A stretch of 46,911 bases of DNA from Planctomycetota bacterium (lineage in GTDB: Bacteria; Planctomycetota; Planctomycetia; Gemmatales; Gemmataceae), in the NCBI GenBank assembly GCA_029777335.1, contig JAKOSN010000075.1, forward strand, positions 1 to 46,911. The letters run 5' to 3'. The stretch's first letter is position 1; each line of letters starts with the position of its first letter. The notes beneath the pieces were generated by a model. That model searched no databases. It was not told the origin of the DNA and worked only from the letters and a program-made list of their open reading frames with translations. Positions 25,475 through 34,800 of the stretch are shown in pieces. The position numbers were made by a program, and so were the translations under genes.

Positions 25475-25732
25475 ATGGACCACGAACCTGAACCGCGCTC
25501 CAGCCATTCGTTGCTCACCATCTTTCTGAGCATCTTTCTCCTGGGCGCCATCTTTATCTTTCTCGTGCTCATCACCAACGGCTTCTTTCTCTATGTCGTC
25601 CTGGCCGTGTTTCTGATGGGCATGCTGGGTTTGATGCACTATTTTCTGTGGGGACGCGCGCTGATGATGGATACCGCCGGCGAACGCGAGGAAGCCCAGC
25701 TGCGCGAAGAAGCCGAGAATACGGAGTTTTAA
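25475..25732 (+). CDS. Small two-span membrane protein
   Basis: The 85-residue product has two adjacent membrane spans (LLTIFLSIFLLGAIFIFLVL and YVVLAVFLMGMLGLMHYF), then a cytosolic acidic tail (EREEAQLREEAENTEF). The ATG at 25475 has GAGG eight bases upstream; the ORF opens earlier but without coding character. A possible -10 (TATAAA, 25402-25407) lies 68 bases upstream. It is convergent with the cbiO-like gene, seven bases away. No family is recognised. Confidence 0.65.
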   Translation: MDHEPEPRSSHSLLTIFLSIFLLGAIFIFLVLITNGFFLYVVLAVFLMGMLGLMHYFLWGRALMMDTAGEREEAQLREEAENTEF

Positions 25733-25739
25733 AGGCGCA

Positions 25740-26474
25740 TTAACGCAGGCTGTAGGGCACCTCCAGCCCGTGTTTCTCCATCAGCGCGGCATCGGCCAGC
25801 ACGGTGTGGACCGGACCATCGGCGAGCAGCCGTCCGCCATCGAGTAGCAGACAGCGCTGGCAGGTTTCCAGAATCAACTCCAGATCGTGGGCGGCGATCA
25901 GGCGCGTTACCGCCAGGGACTGGATCAACTGGATCAATTCGCGGCGGCCGCGCGGATCGAGATGGGTCGAGGGTTCATCGAGCAACAGGATGTGCGGTCG
26001 CATCGCCAGAATCCCCGCCAGCGCGACACGCCGTTTTTCGCCTCCCGACAGATGAAAGGGCACCCGCTCCTCGAAACCGCGTAGCGCCACGCGCTCCAGC
26101 GCCTCGACCACGCGCTGACGCACCTCGTCGGCAGGCAGTCCCAGATTGAGCGGACCGAACGCCACATCGTCAAACACGGTGGCGTTGAAGAGCTGATCAT
26201 CGCTGTCCTGAAACACCACGCCGATATGCGCAGGTAACTGGCGGCGCTGGACCGGGTCGGCCGGGTCGAGGTTGGCCACCCGAATCTGGCCGGTCTTGCG
26301 CGGCAACACTCCAGCAAGGCAGAGAAAGAGGCTGGTTTTTCCCGCGCCGTTGGGGCCGACCAGGCCGACCGATTCCCCCTCCTGCAGCGTGAACGACACC
26401 TCTTGCAGAGCCATGCGCCCCTGCGGATAGGCGTAGCCAAGATTCTGCACCACGATGGCGGGTTCTGGCGGCAC
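25740..26474 (-). CDS. ECF/CbiO-type ABC transporter ATP-binding protein
   Basis: The 244-residue product is a single nucleotide-binding domain: Walker A GLVGPNGAGKTS, Q-loop VVFQDSDDQLFNATV, signature LSGGEKRRVALAG, Walker B ILLLDEPSTHLDP and H-loop IAAHD. The Q-loop with DDQLF is characteristic of cobalt/nickel or vitamin ECF ATPases (CbiO/EcfA). It should energise the transmembrane partner encoded 12 bases upstream on the same strand. No substrate-binding (S or CbiM) component is seen in this window, so the substrate (cobalt, nickel or a vitamin) cannot be fixed. Confidence 0.88.
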   Translation of the reverse strand: MPPEPAIVVQNLGYAYPQGRMALQEVSFTLQEGESVGLVGPNGAGKTSLFLCLAGVLPRKTGQIRVANLDPADPVQRRQLPAHIGVVFQDSDDQLFNATVFDDVAFGPLNLGLPADEVRQRVVEALERVALRGFEERVPFHLSGGEKRRVALAGILAMRPHILLLDEPSTHLDPRGRRELIQLIQSLAVTRLIAAHDLELILETCQRCLLLDGGRLLADGPVHTVLADAALMEKHGLEVPYSLR

Positions 26475-26486
26475 GATGCGGTTCTC

Positions 26487-27260
26487 TCAACGCTGGCTCA
26501 GATCCCACCCCACAAGCGCCATGGCCGTCGTGACCACGACGAGCGCAAAGACCACATCTCGGGGGCGCGTGCGGAAATCGGTGAGGGAATGAAAGGTCCC
26601 GGTGAAACCACGGCAGCGCATCGCCTGCGCCACGCGCTCGCCCCGCTCATGACTGCGCACCAGCAAGGTGCCGGTCACATGGCCGATGGTGCGGTAACAA
26701 TGTCCGCTCATGCGATTGCGATAGCCCCGCAGTCGGAGCGCCAGGCGCAATCGACTGAGTTCGCCGACAAAGACGAAGATATAGCGATAGGTGAGCAGAC
26801 ACAACTGGATCAGCACCCCGGGCACGTGGAGAGCATGAGCCGCCTTCAACGTGGCATCGAGCGGAGCCGTCGCCAGCAGAACCAGTGCCAGTGTCAGGAG
26901 GGCGACACTCTTCCCTACCAGGAGCAGAGCCGCGTGGAGTCCGTTGTGGCTTAGTGTCAAACCGCCGATCTGGAGCAGCGGCACTCCTCCCGCTGGTTCC
27001 GGGAGCAGAAACGGAAGTGGCAGTGCGAACGGCACCAGGACCAGGGCCAGGGCACTCAGCCGCAGCCAGTACCAGCGGCGCGGCAAACGCGCCAGCAGGG
27101 CAAGCACCCCAGCGCCAAGGAGGGCGCTGGCGACCGTGGGGAGGGTGCGCAGGAGCAGCACGGCGACCATCGCTCCAAGGAGCGCCGCGAGCTTCCAGCG
27201 CGGGTCGAGCCGGCGCAGCGGGGAATCAGGACAGGGAAGTTGAGCAAAAGCCAGGGTCAT
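26487..27260 (-). CDS. ECF/CbiQ-type transporter transmembrane (T) component
   Basis: The 257-residue product has about six membrane spans and the two short coupling-helix motifs of CbiQ/EcfT proteins near the C-terminus (LRLALRLRGYRNR and RGERVAQAMRCRGFTG), each with the Arg-Gly core that contacts the ATPase. The N-terminal SPLRRLDPRWKLAALLG is typical of the family. It is transcribed as the first gene of a pair with the CbiO-like ATPase and is divergent from the lactate permease gene. The ATG at 27260 has only a weak ribosome site. Confidence 0.87.
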   Translation of the reverse strand: MTLAFAQLPCPDSPLRRLDPRWKLAALLGAMVAVLLLRTLPTVASALLGAGVLALLARLPRRWYWLRLSALALVLVPFALPLPFLLPEPAGGVPLLQIGGLTLSHNGLHAALLLVGKSVALLTLALVLLATAPLDATLKAAHALHVPGVLIQLCLLTYRYIFVFVGELSRLRLALRLRGYRNRMSGHCYRTIGHVTGTLLVRSHERGERVAQAMRCRGFTGTFHSLTDFRTRPRDVVFALVVVTTAMALVGWDLSQR

Positions 27261-27285
27261 CTTAACTGCTTTGGCGAGATGATTC

Positions 27286-27313
27286 TTGCATCTGAGGGTA
27301 GGTGCCTTACAAT
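27286..27313 (+). promoter_or_regulatory. Promoter of the lactate permease gene
   Basis: TTGCAT (27286-27291), a 16-base spacer and TACAAT (27308-27313) lie 45 bases upstream of the ATG at 27359. Confidence 0.5.
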
Positions 27314-27358
27314 TCGACGATTGGTTTCTGTCTTGTTGGCGATATCAAGGGTCTCTCC

Positions 27359-29212
27359 ATGCTTTTGGCTCTGTACCAGCAACACCTCGATCCTTTGCAC
27401 GACAAAATACCGCTTTCCGCGGTGGCTTCGACCTTCTTCGCGGCTCTGCCGATTCTGGTGCTCTTCTATCTGCTGGTCGTGGCGCGCTGGTCGGCGCCCC
27501 GAGCCGGAGGCGGAGCCGCGGTGGTCGCCTTTATGGTGGCAGTGCTGGTTTATGGAATGAATCCACTGATGGCATCGATGGCCTTTGCCGATGGGGCCGC
27601 CTTTGGTCTGCTGCCGGTCGGCTGGACGGTCTTCTCGGCGATGTTGCTCTACAATGTCACCATCAAAACCGGGCAATTCGATGTGATCCGGCGCTCGATC
27701 GCCAGCCTCTCCAACGATGCCCGGGTCCAGGCCATCCTGATCGGGTTTGCCTTTGGAGCGTTTCTGGAAGGGGCAGCCGGCGGCGGGACTCCCGTGGCCA
27801 TCTGCGGCGCCATCCTTGTCGGCCTCGGCTTCGACCCCTTTCTGGCCGCTGTCCTGTGCCTGATTGCCAACACCTCTCCGGTCGCCTACGGGGGGTTGGG
27901 AACGCCGATTCTCACCCTGAGCGGGGTAAGTGATTTGCCCGCCGACAAGCTCAGCATCATGGCCGGTCATCAGCTTCCCCTACTCTCGATGATTGTCCCC
28001 TTGTGGATGGTCAAGTGCATGTGTACCTGGCGGCAGACGTTCCAGGTCTGGCCCGTGCTGGTGGTCGCTGGCGTGTCGTTTGCGCTCTTCCAGTTCACCT
28101 TCGCCACGATGCACGCGTATGTCCCGGCGCTGGTGCTGTGGCCGATGACCGATATTGGCGGAGGGATCTTTTCGCTGATCGTGACTGCTCTCTTCCTGCA
28201 AAAGTGGAAACCGGCGACCGAGTTTCATTTCCACACGGCAGCCCCCACGCCCCCTCCGCCCGCCCCCACGCCTGCGCCTCAGGGCGCCCACGCTGCCGAG
28301 GCCCAGGCCGTTCTCAGCGATCCCCCCGCGCCGGCACGCACGGAGATTCCGCTCACCCCGTGGTCCGTCACCGTGGCCTGGATGCCCTACATCCTGATGT
28401 CGGTCTTTCTGTTGCTCACCGGCCTGGTACGCCAGCGCGAGAAGGAACCCGTTGAGGATCGCTTCATCACTCCCGGCGTGGTGCAGGTCGGAGGACTGGC
28501 CACTAATTACTACATCTCGATCCCCTGGCTCCACCTGGAGACTCGGCGCGATGAATATCTCCTTCCGGAGGATAAAAAAGAAGAACGCGAGAAGGCACGC
28601 TTCAACTTCGCCTGGCTGACTGCGCCGGGCACCGGAGTGTTCATCGCTGCCCTGATTTCCATGGCCATGCTGCGCATGAATCGCGCACAGATCGGCTGGA
28701 CTTTTCGCCGCACCCTGATTCAGATGCGGATCCCCATTCCCACGATCGCCTTCATGCTCGGGTTGAGTTATATCACGCGCTATGCCGGGATGGATGCCAC
28801 GCTCGGCTATGCCTTCGCCGCCACCGGGGTGGTCTATCCCTTCTTCGCGGCCTTGCTCGGCTGGCTAGGGGTCTTTCTCACCGGGACCGACGCCGGGAGC
28901 AATGCGCTCTTTGGCAGTTTGCAGCGCATCACTGCCACGCAACTCTTTAACCGCAGCGTTTTCGCTCATCTGACGCTGGGCCAGTCCCAGGTGTTGATCT
29001 GCACCGCCAACAGCACCGGCGGGGTGATGGGGAAGATGATCGATGCGCAGAGCATTGTGGTCGCGACCGCCGCCACCAATCAGGTTGGGCGCGAGGCGGA
29101 TATCTTCAAGGCGGTTCTGTGGCATAGTATCATTCTGGCGTGCATCGTCGGCCTGATTGTTCTGCTCCAGGCCTATGTGCCGCCCTTCACCTTGATGGTG
29201 CCCCACCCCTGA
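27359..29212 (+). CDS. lldP: L-lactate permease family protein (LldP/GlcA-like)
   Basis: The 617-residue polytopic protein shows the family blocks VYGMNPLMASMAFADGAAFG, AFLEGAAGGGTPVAICGAIL, NTSPVAYGGLGTPI and GVFLTGTDAGSNALFGSLQ. LldP-family proteins import lactate or glycolate with protons. A Pro/Ala-rich soluble loop (around 300-345) and a charged loop rich in Glu/Arg/Lys (around 375-430) make it longer than the usual ~550 residues. The ATG at 27359 has AAGGG seven bases upstream; the ORF could begin at 27302 but that is inside the promoter. A CCCC-TGA-GGGG hairpin spans the stop codon. The presence of PFOR in the same window fits lactate/pyruvate metabolism, but the genes are not adjacent. 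Confidence 0.85.
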   Translation: MLLALYQQHLDPLHDKIPLSAVASTFFAALPILVLFYLLVVARWSAPRAGGGAAVVAFMVAVLVYGMNPLMASMAFADGAAFGLLPVGWTVFSAMLLYNVTIKTGQFDVIRRSIASLSNDARVQAILIGFAFGAFLEGAAGGGTPVAICGAILVGLGFDPFLAAVLCLIANTSPVAYGGLGTPILTLSGVSDLPADKLSIMAGHQLPLLSMIVPLWMVKCMCTWRQTFQVWPVLVVAGVSFALFQFTFATMHAYVPALVLWPMTDIGGGIFSLIVTALFLQKWKPATEFHFHTAAPTPPPPAPTPAPQGAHAAEAQAVLSDPPAPARTEIPLTPWSVTVAWMPYILMSVFLLLTGLVRQREKEPVEDRFITPGVVQVGGLATNYYISIPWLHLETRRDEYLLPEDKKEEREKARFNFAWLTAPGTGVFIAALISMAMLRMNRAQIGWTFRRTLIQMRIPIPTIAFMLGLSYITRYAGMDATLGYAFAATGVVYPFFAALLGWLGVFLTGTDAGSNALFGSLQRITATQLFNRSVFAHLTLGQSQVLICTANSTGGVMGKMIDAQSIVVATAATNQVGREADIFKAVLWHSIILACIVGLIVLLQAYVPPFTLMVPHP

Positions 29213-29284
29213 GGGGGCGACGCGATCGTGCGGAGAGAACGCCGCCGGCGGCGGAGCACCGTCGCAACTGCGGCTGACGGGGCG

Positions 29285-30187
29285 CTAGGCGGAGGTCGCG
29301 AGCAGCCGATGGAGGTGGAAGTGATACGGCCCGAGTTTGCCGCCGTAGTTGCCCGCCGAGATGCGCACCACTCCGGGACGACAGGCGGCCTGCACGCCGG
29401 CGCGCGTGGCGGCCTCCACGGCGCCCAGGTCCAGCCCGTCGATCACGATCTCATAGACCGCATTGACCTCGGGCGGTAGCTCGCTTTTCACCAATCCGCG
29501 CACCGTGGGGCAGTAGGCATCGTTGGTGCTGGCGCGTAGCTTTGGGTAGCGACTCCCCACCTTGCTGCCACTGCGCACCACTCCCCCGGGGAAGGGGAGG
29601 ATCACGCCGGGGATCTGACGGATGGCGGCGACGGCGGCCTCGGCCGCGGCCAGCGCTGTTGCCTGCGTGGTGCCCAGGATCAGAAAGTTGCCGCCCGCGA
29701 CCCCCTTGATGGTGCCAAAGACATCTTCGCAGAGAAACTCTCCGTCCATCACCGGCATCCGCCAGAACCGTCGCCCTTCGAGTTTTTTGCTGATCTGAAA
29801 GCCATCGCCAAAGAAACGCAGATTCCCACCAATGCGGATCGTCTTCTCCTTCACGAGGGGCAAGGCGTTGTAACAGGCGGTCGTCGGACAGGTGAGCACA
29901 CACTGGCCGACTCGATTCACGAGTGCTTTTTGCAGCGCCTCGCGGCTGAAGGCGAAGAACAGCAGACTCACGCCGGGGCGGCCATCCGGCGTTTCCTCCG
30001 GACTCAGCGTGCGCTCCACCCCGGCCTCGCAATCACACCCGATGACCGAGGCGGCATACCCGGTGGTGACCGCGGCCGCTGTCTGTGCCCAGGCAGGGGT
30101 TTCGGCGGTTACCACTACCCGGGCGCCGGTCATCGGAAAGGCCTCGGCGAAGGTATCCTCGATCAGCACATCGTGAATCGTCAGCAC
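29285..30187 (-). CDS. ftr: Formylmethanofuran:tetrahydromethanopterin formyltransferase
   Basis: The 300-residue product matches Ftr/FhcD over its whole length: early IHDVLIEDTFAEAFPM, CPTTACYNAL in the middle, FWRMPVMDGEF, FPGGVVRSGSKVGSRYP and C-terminal SAGNYGGKLGPYHFHLH. The enzyme transfers the formyl group between formyl-methanofuran and H4MPT in the cytosol. In methylotrophs and planctomycetes it belongs to the archaeal-type C1 oxidation route. The start is a GTG at 30187, with AGGGG about ten bases upstream. It follows malQ by 57 bases on the same strand; no other C1 gene (fae, mch, fhcABC) is present in the window, so it stands apart from its pathway. Confidence 0.92.
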   Translation of the reverse strand: MLTIHDVLIEDTFAEAFPMTGARVVVTAETPAWAQTAAAVTTGYAASVIGCDCEAGVERTLSPEETPDGRPGVSLLFFAFSREALQKALVNRVGQCVLTCPTTACYNALPLVKEKTIRIGGNLRFFGDGFQISKKLEGRRFWRMPVMDGEFLCEDVFGTIKGVAGGNFLILGTTQATALAAAEAAVAAIRQIPGVILPFPGGVVRSGSKVGSRYPKLRASTNDAYCPTVRGLVKSELPPEVNAVYEIVIDGLDLGAVEAATRAGVQAACRPGVVRISAGNYGGKLGPYHFHLHRLLATSA

Positions 30188-30244
30188 AGCAGTAAAACCC
30201 CTGGTTGCGCGAGTGCTCCTCGCTCCTGTTCGCCCTGCGTCGTT

Positions 30245-31741
30245 TCAACGACCATAGAGAGCGGTTAACTCCCCCAACCGATCCAGAAGCGGATCGGTGA
30301 TCACCTCGCTGCGGAACCGCCACGACCAGTTCCCTTCGGGACGCCCCGGCATGTTCATGCGCGAGTCACTTCCCAGGCTGAGCAGATCCTGCAACGGCGT
30401 CACCGCATAGTTGGCGACCGACGACCACGCCAGCCGTATCAGGTCCCAGGCGATATCACTCCCATCGCGGCCCAGGTAGCGGCGCACATGATCTTTTTCA
30501 TTCTCGCTGGTAGTTTGATACCACCCCACCGAGGTGTTGTTGTCGTGGGTGCCGGTATAAACCAGCGTATTCGGCTCGTAATTGTGCGGTAAAAAGCGAT
30601 TCTGCGGGCCATCGCCAAAGGCGAAGTGCAGAATGCGCATCCCGGGTAACTGGAATTGATCACGCAACGCCTCGACCGCGGGCGTCACCAGTCCCAGATC
30701 CTCGGCGATGATTGGCAGGCTGCCAAAGGTTGTCCGAATCGTCTCGAAGAGGTTCGCTCCCGGACCGGGCACCCACTCGCCAATCTCGGCCGTCGTTCTT
30801 CCTGCCGGCACATGCCAGGCCGCCGAAAAACCAAGGAAATGATCGAGGCGGATCAGATCGACCTGCGCCAGCGTGGCGCGCAGGCGTTCCATCCACCACG
30901 CATACCCGGTTTTCTTTAGCGCCTCCCAGTTGTAGTGGGGGTTGCCCCACAGCTGTCCCGTGACCGAGAAGTAATCCGGCGGCACTCCGGCCACCACCTG
31001 GGGATGGCGATCCGGGCCGAGCAGAAAGAGATCGGGATTGGCCCAGACATCCACGGAATCGATGGCGACAAAGATGGGGATGTCGCCGATCAGTTTCAGC
31101 CCCTTGCTATTGGCATACTCCTTCAGATTGCGCCATTGCCGGAAGAAGAGAAACTGGCGAAATTGCTGCTGGCGAATGGTATCGGCCAGCCGCGTTCGTG
31201 CCTCGCTTAGCGCCTGCGCTTCCCGGAGCACCAGTCCGCGCGACCAGTTCTGCCAGTTGGTTCCCGGCTGGCTCTCCTTCAACGACATGTACAGGGCGTA
31301 ATCGTCCAGCCAGCTTGCCTGCTCGGCGCAGAAGCGATCAAACGGGTCACGCAGATCGGACGCACAACCGCCGCGAAAGTTCTGCCAGGCATGAGCCAGC
31401 AGTTGATTCTTGAAGGGGATGACCGAGCCGTAACTGACCTGGTCCGCCGGAAAATCGATGCCTTGCAGATCGTCCGCAGGCATCAGTCCCTCGCGCGCCA
31501 GCTCCTCGGGGCTAATCAGGTAGGGATTGCCGGCAAAGGCCGAGAAACACTGGTAGGGGGAATCACCGTACCCGGTTGGCCCCAGGGGAAGCACCTGCCA
31601 CCACGACTGCTCCGCCTGAACCAGGGCATCCACCCAGGCATAGGCCGACGGACCCATGTCACCGATGCCGAATCGACCGGGGAGCGAGGTTGGATGAAGC
31701 AATACACCGGAGGAACGAACCGAGACGTCGGGGGTGGTCAT
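30245..31741 (-). CDS. malQ: 4-alpha-glucanotransferase (amylomaltase, GH77)
   Basis: The 498-residue product carries the GH77 hallmarks: LPLGPTGYGDSPYQCFSAFA near the N-terminus, LIRLDHFLGF with the nucleophilic Asp, IIAEDLG with the acid/base Glu, and YTGTHDNNT with the transition-state Asp. It rearranges alpha-1,4-glucans in maltodextrin or glycogen turnover. The length is that of the short, amylomaltase-type class. The ATG at 31741 has GGAAGGAAA just upstream; the ORF extends to 31768 into the terminator hairpin of the preceding gene, which argues against the longer form. No other glycogen gene is adjacent. Confidence 0.93.
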   Translation of the reverse strand: MTTPDVSVRSSGVLLHPTSLPGRFGIGDMGPSAYAWVDALVQAEQSWWQVLPLGPTGYGDSPYQCFSAFAGNPYLISPEELAREGLMPADDLQGIDFPADQVSYGSVIPFKNQLLAHAWQNFRGGCASDLRDPFDRFCAEQASWLDDYALYMSLKESQPGTNWQNWSRGLVLREAQALSEARTRLADTIRQQQFRQFLFFRQWRNLKEYANSKGLKLIGDIPIFVAIDSVDVWANPDLFLLGPDRHPQVVAGVPPDYFSVTGQLWGNPHYNWEALKKTGYAWWMERLRATLAQVDLIRLDHFLGFSAAWHVPAGRTTAEIGEWVPGPGANLFETIRTTFGSLPIIAEDLGLVTPAVEALRDQFQLPGMRILHFAFGDGPQNRFLPHNYEPNTLVYTGTHDNNTSVGWYQTTSENEKDHVRRYLGRDGSDIAWDLIRLAWSSVANYAVTPLQDLLSLGSDSRMNMPGRPEGNWSWRFRSEVITDPLLDRLGELTALYGR

Positions 31742-31767
31742 TACTTTCCTTCCTGGAGAACGCCGCA

Positions 31768-31811
31768 CGCGGAGAGCAAGGCGCCCGACCGTGGCCGCCT
31801 TGCTCTCCGCG
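31768..31811 (-). terminator. Hairpin terminator after the PVC dehydrogenase gene
   Basis: A 16-bp perfect stem, whose core is GCGGAGAGCAAGGCG, spans 31768-31783 and 31796-31811 with a 12-base loop. It lies between the dehydrogenase stop and the malQ start. There is no marked U-tract. Confidence 0.6.
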
Positions 31812-31823
31812 GGTCAGTGGCGG

Positions 31824-34800
31824 TTATTTTAGCTGCGAGAGAAACTCGACCAGATCGCGGATCTCAGTGCGCGACAGTTTCTGCACCAGATCCTCGGGCA
31901 TCGCCGATTTGCCCACCTGGCGATCGTCGATTTCCTTCTTCGGCACCGTCACCAGCTTGCCCTCGGCAGTCATCAACTTGATCTCCCGGGCATCCTCGCT
32001 CTTGAGCACACCCACAAAGACCTGCCCCTTGGTGTTGGTCAGGACCACCGTATCGAACCCCTTGGCGATCTGCTTGCTCGGCATCACCAGCGCTTCGAGG
32101 AGGTACTCACGCGTCTGCTTGGCGCCGATCCCGGTCAACTCCGGTCCCACCTCGCCGCCCTGCCCCTGGATCTTGTGACAACGCAGACAATAGACCTCGG
32201 CCTTGTTCAAAAAGAGCCGGCGGCCCGCCTCGGCATCGCCGCCGGCCAGCGCTTCGCGAAACTTCGCCAGATGATCGGTTTTGGACCGCGCATTGTCATA
32301 GCGGGTCAACTTTGCCTGCAACGCCGGGGCTTTCCGCGCGGCGGCCGCTTCGAGCAGATCCAGTTGCAACTCGGCCGGCACCTGCCTGGCCAGCAGTTTG
32401 TCCAGCCACGCCGAAAGGATCGCCTCGCTCTGGGCATCCTTCAACGTTCCAAGCAGGGCCAGCGCCCCCTGTTGGGCGATCTGATCGGCCTGTTGCCGCT
32501 GCGCCGGGGTGGGAGTGCCTGGCAGGGGATCTCCTTCCTGCAGAATCTTCTGCAACTGCGGCACCACCTCGGTGGGGTGAAGCCGGGCCAGCACCCGACG
32601 CCCCTCATTGCGCAAACGCGGTTGGGCATCGGTCAGGGCCACCTGCATCGCCGCTTCCAGCTGCTTATCCTTCAGACTGTCCAGGGCGCGCAGCGCCTCG
32701 ACGCGGACCTCGGCGGAGCGTTTCTTGTCGCGCACCAGCTCGATCAGCGCGGGGCCGACCTCCTTGATCCCCAGGCGAGCCGCCAGTTTGGTCCCTTCGC
32801 GACGGATCTCATCCGAGCCGGTAAAGAGGCCGGCCAGGTGGGTGCGAACCGCCTCACGTGCGATTTGGGGCGAACGTTCCTTGAGCGGCCGCCACAAACC
32901 AACGATGCGATCCCGCCCCGATGGCTTGCTCCAGTCGCCCAGCATGCGCAGCGCTTCGAGGCGCAGCTCCGCGGGGACCTCACTCCGCGTGGCAAAGGCC
33001 GCCACCGCATTGGCATGCGCGGCAGTTCCCTGGCGGAAGTTGGCATTGAGAACTCGCCACAGCAGGGCATGCGTCAGCTTGTTGGGATCGGCCTTGCTCG
33101 CCTCCAGAGTGCGTTGCAACCATGCCGCCCCAGCTGCCTGGCGCGTGTCGAGTAGACTCGCCAGCTGCGCCTGGGCCCCCTCGATCGGCACATCGTTGAT
33201 GGCGCGGGCCGCCTCGACCGCCACCCGCACATCGAGATCATGCAGGAAATGGGCCACCTCGTCACTCTGCAGGCGGCGCAGTGCTAACAGGGCGCCCAGC
33301 CGGACCGAGGCGTTTTCATCCTTCCCCGCCTGCAGCAGTTCCTTGCGTTCATCGAGCGTGGCGAGGGCATGGACCGCGGCATGGCGCAGATAGGGATCGC
33401 GGTCGGCATTCTCCCTGAGCAGCGCCAGCAAGGCGGGAGTCGCGCTCTTGCGTCCCAGCTTCCCCAGGCTCTGGGCGGCGAAGAAGCGCACCCGGGGCTC
33501 GCCATCCTTGAGCAGTGACACCAGCTTGTCATAGGCGCTCGCACGCTGGCCCTCGCCCAGGATTCGGGCCGCCTGCGCACGCACATGGAGATCCGCATCG
33601 CTCAGCAGGGCGAGCAACGTGGCCTCGCTCTCCGGGGTAAAGGTGGTTTTGCGGGCAATCTGTCCCAGTCCCCAGATGGCATGCAAGCGCGCCAGCGGAT
33701 TTTTCGACTCCCGGGCGACCTTGCAGAGCGGAGCCACCCCCTCGCCATTCCTGGCCGCCAGGGCAAACTGCGCTTCCTGACGCACGCGCATATCCTTGTG
33801 CGCCAGCAACGTCGTGAGTTTCTCGATCGGCAAGCTGCCAATGCCCTCGGCCATCAACTTCTTCACCTCGGCCAGCGCCGGGCTGTTGGCCTGCTTCTTG
33901 TCGAAGATCTTGTAGAGGCGGCCCTTGTTGGGTTTGTTCCACCCGTCGACCCAGTCGCTCAGATAAAGCGCGCCATCCATGCCGAAATCCACATCGGTCG
34001 CCAGAACCGACCAGATAAATTCATGCTGATCGACCAGCTCGAACGAGGCGCCCTTCGGCTTGACGGCGAACGAGCGAATGCCGCTCTGGCCAGCGCCGCC
34101 GCGAAAATCGGCGAGGAAGAAGTGGCCGTCGTAACGCTCCGGCAACCCCTGGCCGGGGTAGTAGGCCAGTCCCGAGGGCCCATCGGCGACATTGGCGATC
34201 GGTGGAACGAGGTAAGCGGCCTGGCCATCCCACGCCGGATGCCACATCTTTTCCATGTTCCACGGCCCGCGCGCTGCCGGGCTGTTGAGGAACTGGTAGC
34301 CAATGCGCCAGCCGGAATCGCCACCCTCGACAACGTAGACCCAGCGGGCCCGATCGCCGCCATCGGAGTTGTTATCACCCGTGAAGAGATTGCCATACTG
34401 GTCGAAGGCCAGTTCCTGCGGATTGCGCAAGCCCGTGGCCACCAGTTCCAGTTCGCTCCCATCCGGGTTACAACGCAGGACCGCGCCCGTGTCCGGGGAG
34501 AAGAGGTGACGCTCCTTCGTCTTCACATTCAACCCGCGATCGCCGATGCTGAAGTAGATCTTGCCATCGGGACCAAAGATCAGCCCATGCAGATCGTGGC
34601 CCAGAAAGCCGACATGCACCCCGTAGCCATGGCTGAGCAGTTTGCGCTCGGTCGCCTGACCCTTGCCGGTGCTGTCACGCAACAGCCACAGATCCGGGAT
34701 GCAGGTGAACCAGACATTGCCACGGCGGGCGAGCACCCCTGCGCCGATTCCGCTGGCCGCCTGGTGAAAGCCATCGGCGAATACCGTCGAGCGATCGGCC

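Noticed and set aside
29240..29253. GC palindrome between lldP and ftr as terminator
   Set aside because: CGCCGCCGGCGGCG has no loop and no U-tract; the CCCC-TGA-GGGG hairpin at the lldP stop codon is a better but still weak candidate.
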